Shown: positions 1 through 7,241 of the stretch, one piece after another | Numbering within the stretch: the first letter of the stretch is position 1 | Layout: every line of letters starts with the position of its first letter | Notes under the pieces: generated by a model | Told to the model about the DNA's origin: nothing | Database searches by the model: none | What the model saw: the letters and a program-made list of their open reading frames with translations, nothing else | Origin: a virus | Direction: 5' to 3' (one strand) | IMG/VR virus record: IMGVR_UViG_3300010211_000043 | Coordinates: 1 to 41,769 of that record | Length of the DNA stretch: 41,769 bases | Position numbers and translations under genes: made by a program

Positions 1-1278
1 ATGCGCGTTCAGAGAATCACCAAGAAGTCAACCCTCGACCCGCTGCGGAAGGAGCCGCCGGACAAGCGGTTGCTGATCTGGGAATCGGAAACCCGGGGGT
101 TCGGGGTCCGGGTGACCGAAACCGGCAAGGTAGCCTTTGTCTTCCAGTACCGTGATGCCACGGGCGCGAGTAAGCGGGTGACCATCGGTGAGTTCGGGCA
201 ACCCTGGACGGTGGATATGGCCCGTGACCGTGCGGTGGACATGCAACGCGCCGTGGCGGAGGGCCGGGACCCGAGGGAAGAGAAGAGAGAGGCACGGAAC
301 GCCCTCACCATCGGGCAGTTGGTAGACCTGTATCTGACCGAGGGACCGGCCGACCGCCCGAACAAAAAGCCTTCTTCCTGGAAACAGGACGTATCGAATC
401 TCCGCCGGCATGTGGTGCCCCTGCTGGGCACCCAGTCCGCCCGGACCCTGACCCGGGATCAGGTGGCGCACTGGCGCAACGACGTGGCCGCAGGCAAGAC
501 CGCGGCTGACGCCGTGGTCGGCCCCCGGTCCCGATCCATCGTCCGGGGTGGACAGGGCACGGCAGCGCGCGCGTTGGCCGCGTTCGGAGCCATGATGACA
601 TGGGCCGTCGAACGCAAGCTTGTGACCGAGAACCCCGTTCGGGGGGTGGAGACCTACAAGGGAAAGAAGAAGGACCGCTTCCTGTCCGAGTCGGAAGTCG
701 CTCGCTTGAACCGGGCCATGGTGTCCCTTGTTGACGACCTGGACATGCTCCGCCCTGCATCCGCAGATTGCTTTCGTCTTCTTATGCTAACCGGATGCCG
801 CAAGGAAGAGATTGCCTCCCTGCGGTGGGAGTACATTGACCTTGAGCGCGGACTCCTGAATCTGCCTGATAGCAAGACAGGCGCGAAGGTAGTGGTTTTG
901 GCGCTGCCTGCCGTGGAGATGCTGGCCGCGCTGCGGGCGCGGCGCACCGAAGCACCTTGGGTCTTTCCGGCCCGCCGGGGCGATGGGCCGATAGGTGGAC
1001 TCCAAAAGGATTGGGAGGTGGTCCGGGAATGGGCCGGGGTTGAGGGTGTGCGAATCCATGACCTCCGACACTCCTTAGCATCCTTCGCTGCCGCCGACGG
1101 CGCGTCCCTGCTGCTGATCGGCAAGACGCTGGGGCACCGCCGGGCGGAGACGACGCAACGCTACGCTCACCTTGCGGATGATCCCGTGCGCCAGGTCGCC
1201 AACGCCGCCGCCGGCCGAATTTCGCGCGCCCTCACTTCAAAATCGGGGGAACACGGGGAACACGGGGAACGGGATTGA
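1..1278 (+). CDS. int: Tyrosine recombinase (P4-type integrase)
   Basis: Site-specific recombinase that would insert and excise the element at an att site. The N-terminus (about 1-95) resembles the DUF4102 arm-binding domain, with a core-binding domain at about 100-215. The catalytic domain shows the full set of active-site residues: R267 in TGCRKEE, K292, H353-x-x-R356 in RIHDLRHS, H379 in LGH and nucleophile Y388. At 425 aa it has the usual length for the family. The last codons (SGEHGEHGERD) are written by a GGGGAACAC repeat, so the repeat array begins inside the gene. The open frame begins at base 1, so an earlier start cannot be excluded. As the first gene of a one-way array it marks the left side of the island, with attL expected upstream of the window. 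Confidence 0.93.
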   Translation: MRVQRITKKSTLDPLRKEPPDKRLLIWESETRGFGVRVTETGKVAFVFQYRDATGASKRVTIGEFGQPWTVDMARDRAVDMQRAVAEGRDPREEKREARNALTIGQLVDLYLTEGPADRPNKKPSSWKQDVSNLRRHVVPLLGTQSARTLTRDQVAHWRNDVAAGKTAADAVVGPRSRSIVRGGQGTAARALAAFGAMMTWAVERKLVTENPVRGVETYKGKKKDRFLSESEVARLNRAMVSLVDDLDMLRPASADCFRLLMLTGCRKEEIASLRWEYIDLERGLLNLPDSKTGAKVVVLALPAVEMLAALRARRTEAPWVFPARRGDGPIGGLQKDWEVVREWAGVEGVRIHDLRHSLASFAAADGASLLLIGKTLGHRRAETTQRYAHLADDPVRQVANAAAGRISRALTSKSGEHGEHGERD

Positions 1279-1339
1279 TTTGAAAGGGCTTTTCCTGTTC
1301 CCCCACCGAGGGAACGCGGGGGAACACGGGGAACAGGGG
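1245..1339. repeat. GGGGAACAC short repeats at the end of int
   Basis: The 9-bp unit GGGGAACAC is repeated in tandem at 1245-1270 and reappears as GGGGGAACACGGGGAACAGG at 1318-1337. The inverted copy CCTGTTCCCC (1294-1303) can pair with GGGGAACAGG (1328-1337). The cluster spans the integrase stop codon and the start of the following intergenic DNA. It could be arm sites for integrase or a regulator, an origin-like iteron set, or a weak terminator. No T-tract follows, so a terminator is the least likely. Confidence 0.6.
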
Positions 1340-1390
1340 CGGGACCGCCTCTCAGGCGGAAAAAACAACGCGGTTCCACACCGCGTAGTC

Positions 1391-1419
1391 TTGACACGGT
1401 ACGAGACCGCGCTTAGTGT
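1391..1419 (+). promoter_or_regulatory. Candidate sigma-70 promoter upstream of the second gene
   Basis: TTGACA (1391-1396), a 17-bp spacer, then TAGTGT (1414-1419). The -35 is perfect and the -10 is weak. The motif GCTTAGT occurs twice across the -10 (1411-1417 and 1420-1426), which could be an operator. A ribosome binding site (GGAGGA) at 1435-1440 precedes the ATG at 1448. This would be the main leftmost promoter of the island operon. Confidence 0.5.
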
Positions 1420-1447
1420 GCTTAGTACAAGCACGGAGGACGACCCT

Positions 1448-2161
1448 ATGAGCAATCCCCATATGACCGACGTGCAGGCCGCGAGCTACGATAACGCAGA
1501 CGTTGCGTTTGCGCTGGACCTGCACAATTTTCCCGAGTTCCGCAAGAATCTGGAGCGCATCGGCGCGACCAACATCCCTCGCATTGACGAAAACCCGGCC
1601 CGCCCCAAGTTCCGCCTTGGACATATCTATGACTACGCGCTGGTGTCCGAGTTTAGCAGGAGCATGAGCAAGGAACAGGCCGGGACTGTGGTTCGGGTCT
1701 TCTTATCCTTGATGCAGGGTCGAGCAGTCCGTCGCTTCAATGATCTTCCGGCCGAAGATCGCGAGGCAATTCACTACGACGGAAAGCGCCACGAGTACAT
1801 CGAAAACAACAGTGTAAAGGCGCCCATCGACAACGGTTGGTTCGCCGACTATCCGTGGCTCGCTTTTGACGCGGAGATCTTGGATCGCTCTGACGAACGC
1901 GCCGCAAAGCCCATTCTGTGGGTTGTTCCGGGTGACACTAATTTGGCTCGCAGCGCGAACGTGTCGCTGATCGGCCCCGACATCAACGTGCCCGCCGTGT
2001 GCGACGGACTGACCGAGATGGCCCGCAAGTTCTACACCGATGCCGACGTTGTTCCGCCCGTCAATTCGCTGGTCGTTATCAACGTGACGTCGCTTCTCAG
2101 CGAGGTTGACCGGCGCCTTGGGATGCGCCTTCGCGCGAAGCGTTTGCGCGGCGCCGAGTAG
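1448..2161 (+). CDS. Unrecognised island protein, 237 aa
   Basis: I do not recognise the family. The open frame runs back into int, but ATG 1448 is preferred because GGAGGA lies 7 bases upstream and a promoter lies before it. The N-terminal part (LDLHNFPEFRKNLERIGATN) is charged and helical and might be a small DNA-binding or recognition module. The middle is rich in acidic and aromatic residues, and the end (RRLGMRLRAKRLRGAE) is basic. No signal peptide or membrane segment is seen. It sits between the integrase and the AlpA-like regulator, where satellites usually carry regulatory or accessory genes, so an early regulatory role is possible but unproven. Confidence 0.7.
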   Translation: MSNPHMTDVQAASYDNADVAFALDLHNFPEFRKNLERIGATNIPRIDENPARPKFRLGHIYDYALVSEFSRSMSKEQAGTVVRVFLSLMQGRAVRRFNDLPAEDREAIHYDGKRHEYIENNSVKAPIDNGWFADYPWLAFDAEILDRSDERAAKPILWVVPGDTNLARSANVSLIGPDINVPAVCDGLTEMARKFYTDADVVPPVNSLVVINVTSLLSEVDRRLGMRLRAKRLRGAE

Positions 2162-2211
2162 GACCAGGCGCCCCCTTAGCGGGGCGCCGCCCCCTCTCCG
2201 GAGACTAATCC

Positions 2212-2493
2212 ATGACCACTCAGGCCAACGTGCCCCCTGGGGCGCGAACCCCCGAGCTTTGCCTTCCGGCTCCGCTCCGTAAGCCGCGCCTGCGCTCGGA
2301 CGAACTGTGCCAGTACCTGGAATTGGCGCATGGGATCGAACTCAAGCCGTCCACCTTGGCGACGTGGCGCTGCCGGGGCGGAGGCCCGCCGTTCGTGAAG
2401 TTCAACCGGACGCCGCTCTACCCGCGCGACTTGGCGGACACCTGGGCGAACGAAAAGCTCGGCGAGCCGATCACTAGCACTTCGGAGGGCTAG
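2212..2493 (+). CDS. AlpA-like helix-turn-helix regulator
   Basis: A 93-aa protein whose residues about 27-85 read as a MerR/excisionase-type winged HTH: a first helix LRSDELCQYLELA, a recognition helix around PSTLATWRCRGGGPPFVKF, and a wing ending in PLYPRDLADTWANE. The phrase GGPPFVKFNR followed by an R/Y position and L..W is typical of AlpA and phage excisionase HTH proteins. In Gram-negative PICIs, AlpA is the activator of the island genes. Start ATG 2212 has CGGAG about 8 bases upstream. The order after int and before primase matches the PICI plan. An excisionase role is also possible. Confidence 0.75.
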   Translation: MTTQANVPPGARTPELCLPAPLRKPRLRSDELCQYLELAHGIELKPSTLATWRCRGGGPPFVKFNRTPLYPRDLADTWANEKLGEPITSTSEG

Positions 2494-2496
2494 GCC

Positions 2497-2730
2497 ATGA
2501 TGAGTATCGAAGGTGGCACGTTTGTCTTCGCGCCCGAAGCTGATCCCGAACCGTTCGACCTGACCGACTACGAGACGCGCGCCTGGTTCTTCGCTGCCGG
2601 CCTTGACGCCTTCGAGCGGTGCCAGACCAATGGGATCGAGGGCCACGAGGTTCCTGCGATCCTGCGCAACCTGCACGACGCTGCCGGCTACATCGGCCGG
2701 ACTGTCGTCACAACACCGGGGCACGCATAG
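2497..2730 (+). CDS. Small acidic hypothetical protein, 77 aa
   Basis: Begins three bases after the HTH gene and ends two bases before the primase N-terminal gene, so it is translationally linked to both. The start has two ATG codons in a row (2497 and 2500). The protein is acidic at the front (PEADPEPFDLTDYETRAW) and helical at the back (HEVPAILRNLHDAAGYIGRTV). No cysteines that could bind metal and no membrane segment are present. Family not recognised; its place suggests a regulatory or replication-accessory role. Confidence 0.7.
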   Translation: MMSIEGGTFVFAPEADPEPFDLTDYETRAWFFAAGLDAFERCQTNGIEGHEVPAILRNLHDAAGYIGRTVVTTPGHA

Positions 2731-2732
2731 CC

Positions 2733-3038
2733 ATGCCCCGCGCCCCCCTGGACTTCGCCGCCATCAACCGCGCCGCCCTGTCCGCGCTGCCGGCCTTGCT
2801 GGCGCGCTGGTTGCCCGATGGCGCCCGCAACGGTGTCGAGTACGTCGCGCGGAATCCGCGTCGCTCCGACCGTCGGCCCGGATCGTTCAGCGTCAACATG
2901 CGCACCGGCCGTTGGGGCGATTTCGCCACCGGGGACAAGGGCGGGGACCCGATCAGTCTGGCCGCATACCTGCACGGAATGCGCCAAATCGAGGCCGCCC
3001 GGGCGCTGGCCGACATGTTGGGGGTTCGCCATGAGTAA
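2733..3038 (+). CDS. Primase N-terminal-like small protein
   Basis: 101 aa. The stretch PGSFSVNMRTGRWGDFATGDKGGDPISLAAYLHG (residues about 48-81) resembles the region that follows the zinc finger in phage and plasmid DnaG-type primases (a G.W.DF.....GD.i.L pattern), but the CHC2 cysteines are absent. The stop overlaps the next gene's start by 8 bases, so the two are probably coupled and act together as a split primase. ATG 2733 is chosen because it lies two bases after the previous stop; longer in-frame starts would overlap the upstream gene. Confidence 0.75.
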   Translation: MPRAPLDFAAINRAALSALPALLARWLPDGARNGVEYVARNPRRSDRRPGSFSVNMRTGRWGDFATGDKGGDPISLAAYLHGMRQIEAARALADMLGVRHE

Positions 3039-5556
3039 CAGCACCGCACGGGCGTTTGCCCCCCTGACCGACGAAGAGCACGCGACCGCGAACGATGCGC
3101 GACCGCCGAAGGGCGAAAAGACCCCGATCACTCCGGTTCCAGACGATGCGCCGAAGATGCGCTTCCGTCATCCGGCCTGGGGCGATCCCGTCGCCACATG
3201 GCCCTATCACGACGCCGACGGTCGCTTGATGGGGTTCGCCGCCCGGTTCGCGTTCGAGACCGACGGCCGGCCGGACAAGGACGTTCTGCCCCTCACCTTC
3301 TGCGACATCGGCAAGGGCAAGCGCGCATGGCGGGCCAAGAGCATCCCGGCACCGCGCCCGCTGTACCGCCTCCCTGATTTGGTGGCGCGTTCCGAGGCTC
3401 CGGTGTTGATCGTCGAGGGCGAAAAGACCGCCGAGGCCGCCGCGACCCTGTTCCCGGATATGGCGGTCACGACGCCGATGGGCGGGGGCAAGGCGCCGCA
3501 CCTCACCGACTGGTCCCCGCTGGAAGGCCGGCCGGTGATCATTTGGCCGGACCATGACGACCCGGGCGCCGACTCCGCCGCGCGCGTGGCTGAACTGGCG
3601 ATGGATGCCGGCGCCGCGTCGGTGCGCATCGTTCCTGTGCCCGCCGCCTTCCCGCCGAAGTGGGACTTGGCCGACCCGGGCGCCGACTCCGCCGCGCGCG
3701 TGGCTGAACTGGCGATGGATGCCGGCGCCGCGTCGGTGCGCATCGTTCCTGTGCCCGCCGCCTTCCCGCCGAAGTGGGACTTGGCCGATCCGGCACCGGA
3801 GGGTGCGGACCTGTTCGCGCTGCTGGCCGACGCCGCGCCCTGGGACCCGCCAACCGACGAAGGCGAAGATGCCCCGCCGGAAGTCGAACCAACCCGCCCG
3901 GGCTTCATGACCTATGACACCCGCACGCCCTACGGCCGGCCCGGGCTGTACTTTCACGGGTTCGGCAAAGGCGATCCGCCACCACCGACGGACACATGGG
4001 TGTGCTCGCCCATATGGGCCGACGCCATGACCGAGGGCGCCGACGGCCGCGACCATGGCCTGTTGCTGCGCTTCACCGACCCCAAGGGCCGGACGAAGGA
4101 ATGGGCCGCGCCCATGTCGCTGTTGGCCGGTGACGGGTCCGACCTGCGCCGGGAGCTTCTGGACCAGGGGGTTCGGATCGACATCCAGGCGGGCCGGACG
4201 TTGTTGCCGCGCTGGATCATGAGCCGGTTCCCCGAGCGGGAGGTGATGGCCGCGACCCGGACGGGCTGGTTGTCCGACCGTTCCGCCTACATTTTGCCTC
4301 ACCGTACCATCGGCGACGCGGAAGCGGTGTGGCAGGGCACCGACGCCCCCGGCACCGGCACCGCCGGCACCCTCGACGGCTGGAAGACCGAGGTGGCCGC
4401 GCGCGCCGTCGGTAATCCGCTGGCCGTGCTGGCTCTGTCCGCCGCGTTTGCGGGGCCGCTGCTGGCCCGCGTCCATCGACAAGGGGCCGGCCTGCATTTG
4501 GTCGGTGATTCCAGCACTGGCAAGTCAACGCTGCTGGATATGGCCGCGTCCGCCTGGGGCCACCCGCGCGACTTCGGCCGGTCATGGCGCACCACGTCCA
4601 ACGGCTTGGAGGCCGTGGCCGCCGCCCGGAACGACGGGCTCTTGATCCTGGACGAGATCAGCGAATGCGATCCGCGAGAGGTGGGCGCCGTGGTCTATGC
4701 GCTGGGCAATGGTGCGGGCAAGACCCGCGCGACCCGCTCCGGGGGTGCCCGCCCCGTGCATCGGTGGCGCGTCGTGGCGCTGTCATCGGGGGAACGCTCC
4801 ATCGCTGCCAGCATGGCGGAGGGTGGCCGGCACCAGAAGGCGGGGCAGTCCGCGCGCCTGTTGGACATCCGGTGCGATGGCCGGACGCATGGCGTCTTCG
4901 ACGTGCTGAACGGCGCCCCGGACGGTCGCACACTGTCCGACGCCCTGAAGACCGTGACCGAGGATCACCACGGGCACGCCGCGCCGGCCTTCATCGAAGC
5001 CCTGTTGGCCGACGGGCAGGACCATGGTGCGCTGTTGGCCGACCTTCGGGCCGAACCGGGCTTCGCGGCCGGAGCCGAATTGGAAGGCCGGGCCGCGTCC
5101 ATGCTCGCCCTGATCGCCATGGCTGGCGAGTTGGCGCGGGATTACGGAATCGTACCCTGGCCGGAGGGCGCCGCCTTGGACGCTGCGACGTTGGCCTTCG
5201 GCCTGTGGTGGGAAGGCCGGACGGAAGGGCGCCCGGAAGACGAACAGATTCTCGATGCGGTGCGGGAGTTCATCAACCGCCACGGTGACACCCGGTTCTC
5301 GGTGGTGAGCGAGACCGACACCATCCAGACCCGCGAACGCGCCGGCTGGTGGCGGGATGACCATCAGGGCCGCCGGACGTACCTGTTCACGTCCGATGCC
5401 CTGAAGGAAGCGGTGGCCGGACACGACCTGACCCGCGCCCTCGACGCACTGGATCGGGCCGAGTGGATCGCGGATCGGGACCAGGGCAAGCGGTCGAAGA
5501 AAATCCGCGTCCCGGGGCGTCCGGTCAATGTCTACGCGATCCGGCCGGAGGGATGA
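3031..5556 (+). CDS. Toprim-DUF927 primase/helicase fusion
   Basis: 841 aa replication protein. Residues about 120-215 form a Toprim-like fold: VLIVEGEKTAEAA supplies the catalytic glutamate (E129) and VIIWPDHDDPG supplies the D-x-D pair (D174, D176). The DUF927 region (about 305-700) is a superfamily-III-like helicase with Walker A GDSSTGKST (492-500) and Walker B GLLILDEI (about 536-543). The C-terminus may be a small winged helix. It would start and drive replication of the excised element. A perfect 38-residue repeat (about 177-214 and 215-252) follows the D-x-D motif directly; the repeated segment is normally single copy, so this allele may be altered or inactive. ATG 3031 overlaps the upstream gene by 8 bases. 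Confidence 0.88.
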   Translation: MSNSTARAFAPLTDEEHATANDARPPKGEKTPITPVPDDAPKMRFRHPAWGDPVATWPYHDADGRLMGFAARFAFETDGRPDKDVLPLTFCDIGKGKRAWRAKSIPAPRPLYRLPDLVARSEAPVLIVEGEKTAEAAATLFPDMAVTTPMGGGKAPHLTDWSPLEGRPVIIWPDHDDPGADSAARVAELAMDAGAASVRIVPVPAAFPPKWDLADPGADSAARVAELAMDAGAASVRIVPVPAAFPPKWDLADPAPEGADLFALLADAAPWDPPTDEGEDAPPEVEPTRPGFMTYDTRTPYGRPGLYFHGFGKGDPPPPTDTWVCSPIWADAMTEGADGRDHGLLLRFTDPKGRTKEWAAPMSLLAGDGSDLRRELLDQGVRIDIQAGRTLLPRWIMSRFPEREVMAATRTGWLSDRSAYILPHRTIGDAEAVWQGTDAPGTGTAGTLDGWKTEVAARAVGNPLAVLALSAAFAGPLLARVHRQGAGLHLVGDSSTGKSTLLDMAASAWGHPRDFGRSWRTTSNGLEAVAAARNDGLLILDEISECDPREVGAVVYALGNGAGKTRATRSGGARPVHRWRVVALSSGERSIAASMAEGGRHQKAGQSARLLDIRCDGRTHGVFDVLNGAPDGRTLSDALKTVTEDHHGHAAPAFIEALLADGQDHGALLADLRAEPGFAAGAELEGRAASMLALIAMAGELARDYGIVPWPEGAALDAATLAFGLWWEGRTEGRPEDEQILDAVREFINRHGDTRFSVVSETDTIQTRERAGWWRDDHQGRRTYLFTSDALKEAVAGHDLTRALDALDRAEWIADRDQGKRSKKIRVPGRPVNVYAIRPEG
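3558..3785 (+). repeat. Perfect 114-bp in-frame tandem duplication
   Basis: Bases 3558-3671 and 3672-3785 are identical, and three more matching bases follow (3786-3788). The period of 114 bp is 38 codons, so the reading frame is kept. The copies begin right after the Toprim D-x-D codons. The complete identity points to a very recent event or strong homogenisation. Confidence 0.97.
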
Positions 5557-5559
5557 CCG

Positions 5560-5739
5560 ATGGCCCTGGCCCAACTGCTGGCCCGGCGCCGGGCGGAACG
5601 CGAAGAGGCCGTGGTTGACGCCCTCGCCGCCGACCTGCTGGCCCGCGCGGATCGGGCGTTCGCGGTGCTGAATCACATTGCCCAGCACGGACACGACGAT
5701 GGTTCGGAGCCGTGCGTCTCGCCGGACCCGCCCCCATGA
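5560..5739 (+). CDS. Small helical hypothetical protein, 59 aa
   Basis: Starts four bases after the primase stop and ends in an ATGA overlap with the next gene. The sequence MALAQLLARRRAEREEAVVD is strongly helical and charged, followed by LAADLLARADRAFAVLNHIAQHG. No known family. The tight coupling on both sides and consistent codon use support a real gene. It may help replication or regulation. Confidence 0.65.
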   Translation: MALAQLLARRRAEREEAVVDALAADLLARADRAFAVLNHIAQHGHDDGSEPCVSPDPPP

Positions 5740-5963
5740 CCGCCCGCCTGATCGTGACCCAGGACCGCCCCGGGGCACCGCTGGTTCTGTCCGTCTATCG
5801 CCCCGACACACCCGAGCCCGCCGCCGTAGTGCCACTGACCGCGACCCGGGCCGTCGCGCTTGCCGCCGACCTGTTGGCGCTGGCGCGGCATGAGCTTCCC
5901 TTGGGGCTGAAAAGTAAAGGCCGTCAACAGTCGTCACCGCAAATCAAAGAACAGCAAACTTAA
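5736..5963 (+). CDS. Small hypothetical protein, 75 aa
   Basis: ATG 5736 overlaps the previous stop (ATGA). The front (MTARLIVTQDRPGAPLVLSVYRPD) looks like beta strands and the middle (TATRAVALAADLLALARHEL) like a helix. The last 20 residues are polar and encoded by AT-richer DNA (GRQQSSPQIKEQQT). Family not recognised. It is the last gene before the only clear gap in the operon, so it closes the early (replication) module. Confidence 0.65.
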   Translation: MTARLIVTQDRPGAPLVLSVYRPDTPEPAAVVPLTATRAVALAADLLALARHELPLGLKSKGRQQSSPQIKEQQT

Positions 5964-6041
5964 CTTCACGCGCGCGCGAACCAGTACTTGTTCTATGGTT
6001 CTTTTCTGTCCACCATGCCTATGGCTGGACAGGACAAGGCG
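5964..6041 (+). promoter_or_regulatory. Gap before the head module, with inverted repeat
   Basis: The only sizeable non-coding gap between replication and head genes. GAACCA (5978-5983) and TGGTTC (5996-6001) form a 6-bp inverted repeat with a 12-base spacer. AT-rich stretches (TACTTGTTCTATGG, TTCTTTTCTG) could hold a promoter, but no clean -35/-10 pair is visible. A late-module promoter or operator is a reasonable inference. Confidence 0.35.
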
Positions 6042-7241
6042 ATGTCTTTCATTCGACGCATCTTCGGTTTGGAAACTCGGTCGGGTTCGTTCGGCGAACT
6101 CGAGGCGCTGTTGCGCGAGGCCCACGAGACCGCCGCCGGCATTGCCGTTTCATCCGACGCCGCGCTGGAATACGCCCCTGTCCTGGGCGCCGTCCGGGCG
6201 ATTTCCGAAAGCGTCGGGATGCTCCCGTGCCATGTGTACCGCCGGAGCGGGGACGACCGGCGCCGCGCCGATGACCATCCCCTTGAAAAGCTGCTGTCCC
6301 GTCTGCCCTGCCCCTGGACGACCGCGTACCAGTTCAAGACCGACATGACCGCCGCCCTGATCCTGGACGGTCAGGCGTTCGCGCATGTGGCCCGCGCATC
6401 GGATGGTCGGGTTCTCGAGGTGGTGCCGCTGCCCCGCAAATCGGTGACGGTCGAGACCGATCCCCAGACCCTCGAGCCGCGCTACCGCCTGAGCCTGTCG
6501 GACGGCACTCACCGCGACCTTGACCGGACGGAGGTGTTCCACCTGCGGGGCCTGGGCATCCAGCCGAACACCGGCCTGTCCCTGATCCACGCCGGCCGGC
6601 ATGCCATCGGGCTTGGCATCGCCCTTGAGCGCCACGCGAGCCGTATCATGGCGCGCGGCGCCCGGCCGTCCGGTGTCGTCACCGCGCCGGAGGGGGTGAA
6701 GGGCGATGTTCTGGAACGCCTGAAGCTGTCCTTGCAACGGTTCCATGCGGGCGAGAATGCCGGCGGAACCCTGCTGTTGGAGGGCAAGGGCGCGTCGTTC
6801 ACACCCCTGACGTTCAACGCGGTGGACAGTCAGTTTCAGGAAATGCGGACGTTCCAGGTGGCGGAGGTGTCGCGCATCCTTCGCGTGCCGCTGTCGCTGC
6901 TGTCGGAAATGTCGCGGGTGACGCACGCCAACGCCGAAAGCCTGGGCCGGCAATTCCTCAGCCTGACCTTGCTTCCCTACCTGCGGCTTTGGGTCGAGAC
7001 CATCTACCGCGACCTTCTGACCGAAGACGAGCGCGAGGACCTGTACGCCGAACACACGACCGGCGCCCTGGAAATGGCCGACCTGGGGAGCCGCATTGAC
7101 GCCTACGTCAAGGCCATCGCGGGCGGGCTGATGGAGCCTGACGAAGCCCGCGCCCGCGAGAACCTGCCCGCGCGCGGTGGCGAGGCCGCGAAGCTGCGTT
7201 TCCCCATGAACACCGAGACGGGAGGCGCGACCGATGCCTGA
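6042..7241 (+). CDS. HK97-family portal protein
   Basis: 399 aa, the normal size for HK97-like portals. The family is recognised from its overall pattern: MSFIRRIFG start, SSDAALEYAPVLGAVRAISESVGMLPCHVYRR, then HPLEKLLSRLPCPWTTAYQFK and FQEMRTFQVAEVSRILRVPLSLLSEMSRVTHANAE near the C-terminal third. It would form the 12-subunit ring through which DNA enters the head. ATG 6042 fits the family start; a longer frame (from 5988) adds residues that do not look native. It overlaps the protease-capsid gene by 8 bases. Confidence 0.93.
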   Translation: MSFIRRIFGLETRSGSFGELEALLREAHETAAGIAVSSDAALEYAPVLGAVRAISESVGMLPCHVYRRSGDDRRRADDHPLEKLLSRLPCPWTTAYQFKTDMTAALILDGQAFAHVARASDGRVLEVVPLPRKSVTVETDPQTLEPRYRLSLSDGTHRDLDRTEVFHLRGLGIQPNTGLSLIHAGRHAIGLGIALERHASRIMARGARPSGVVTAPEGVKGDVLERLKLSLQRFHAGENAGGTLLLEGKGASFTPLTFNAVDSQFQEMRTFQVAEVSRILRVPLSLLSEMSRVTHANAESLGRQFLSLTLLPYLRLWVETIYRDLLTEDEREDLYAEHTTGALEMADLGSRIDAYVKAIAGGLMEPDEARARENLPARGGEAAKLRFPMNTETGGATDA

